Assembly (NCBI GenBank): GCA_964527995.1
Contig: CAZGRP010000125.1
Span: 1-6,739 of the forward strand
Direction: 5' to 3'
Source: CAZGRP01 sp964527995
GTDB lineage: Bacteria; Zhuqueibacterota; Zhuqueibacteria; Oceanimicrobiales; CAZGRP01
DNA length: 6,739 nucleotides
Shown here: piece after piece, positions 6,704-6,739 of the stretch
How positions within the stretch are numbered: the stretch's first letter is position 1
Layout: every line of letters begins with the position of its first letter
The notes under the pieces: model-generated
Told to the model about the DNA's origin: nothing
The model's input: the letters and a program-made list of their open reading frames with translations, nothing else
Databases searched by the model: none
Position numbers and translations under genes: made by a program

Positions 6704-6739
6704 ACTGACCCCCAAGACGGGACACGGGGAATGGTCCTG

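Noticed and set aside
6726..6739. Possible start of a downstream gene at ATG 6731
   Set aside because: The GGGGA directly abuts the ATG, leaving no spacing for a ribosome binding site, and only three codons are visible.

Overview
The window is about 6.7 kb of GC-rich bacterial DNA, densely coding, with all four recognisable genes on the + strand. The taxon cannot be fixed from this sequence. The GC-rich codon use, a good sigma-70-type promoter, AGGAGG-type ribosome binding sites and a secreted fervidolysin-like subtilase fit many free-living bacteria (for example Acidobacteriota, Desulfobacterota or FCB-group relatives); that placement is inference. No RNA gene, insertion sequence, phage gene or CRISPR array was seen.

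Region 1 (1-3529) is a nuclease-helicase pair. A metallo-beta-lactamase-fold exonuclease of the beta-CASP/SNM1-like type is followed, after one intervening base, by an 854-residue DinG/XPD-type superfamily 2 helicase. The helicase has an unusual N-terminus: a RadC-like JAB/MPN+ domain with a complete JAMM metal-binding motif. Its iron-sulfur cysteine set looks incomplete, with three of the four canonical positions and Thr at the other. The tight coupling suggests joint work on nucleic acid, probably DNA repair or processing.

Region 2 (3530-3892) is a 363-base gene-free stretch. It carries a near-consensus promoter (TTGACA, 17-base spacer, TATATT) and a long transcribed leader with a potential stem-loop region followed by a broken T-rich run. 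A perfect AGGAGG site ends it and fixes the start of the next gene.

Region 3 (3893-5248) encodes a secreted subtilisin-family (S8) serine protease with signal peptide, propeptide-like domain and full catalytic set. A Gly7-Asp-Gly-Cys-Gly-Cys stretch is inserted in a normally conserved segment.

Region 4 (5337-6572) encodes a MinD/FleN/ParA-type deviant-Walker ATPase with a four-cysteine cluster at its C-terminus. The tail (6573-6739) has an imperfect hairpin and another near-consensus promoter that points out of the window.

Regions 1, 3 and 4 show no obvious common pathway. The best candidate for something new is the exonuclease plus JAB-DinG pair; the protease insert and the ATPase cysteine cluster are secondary leads.
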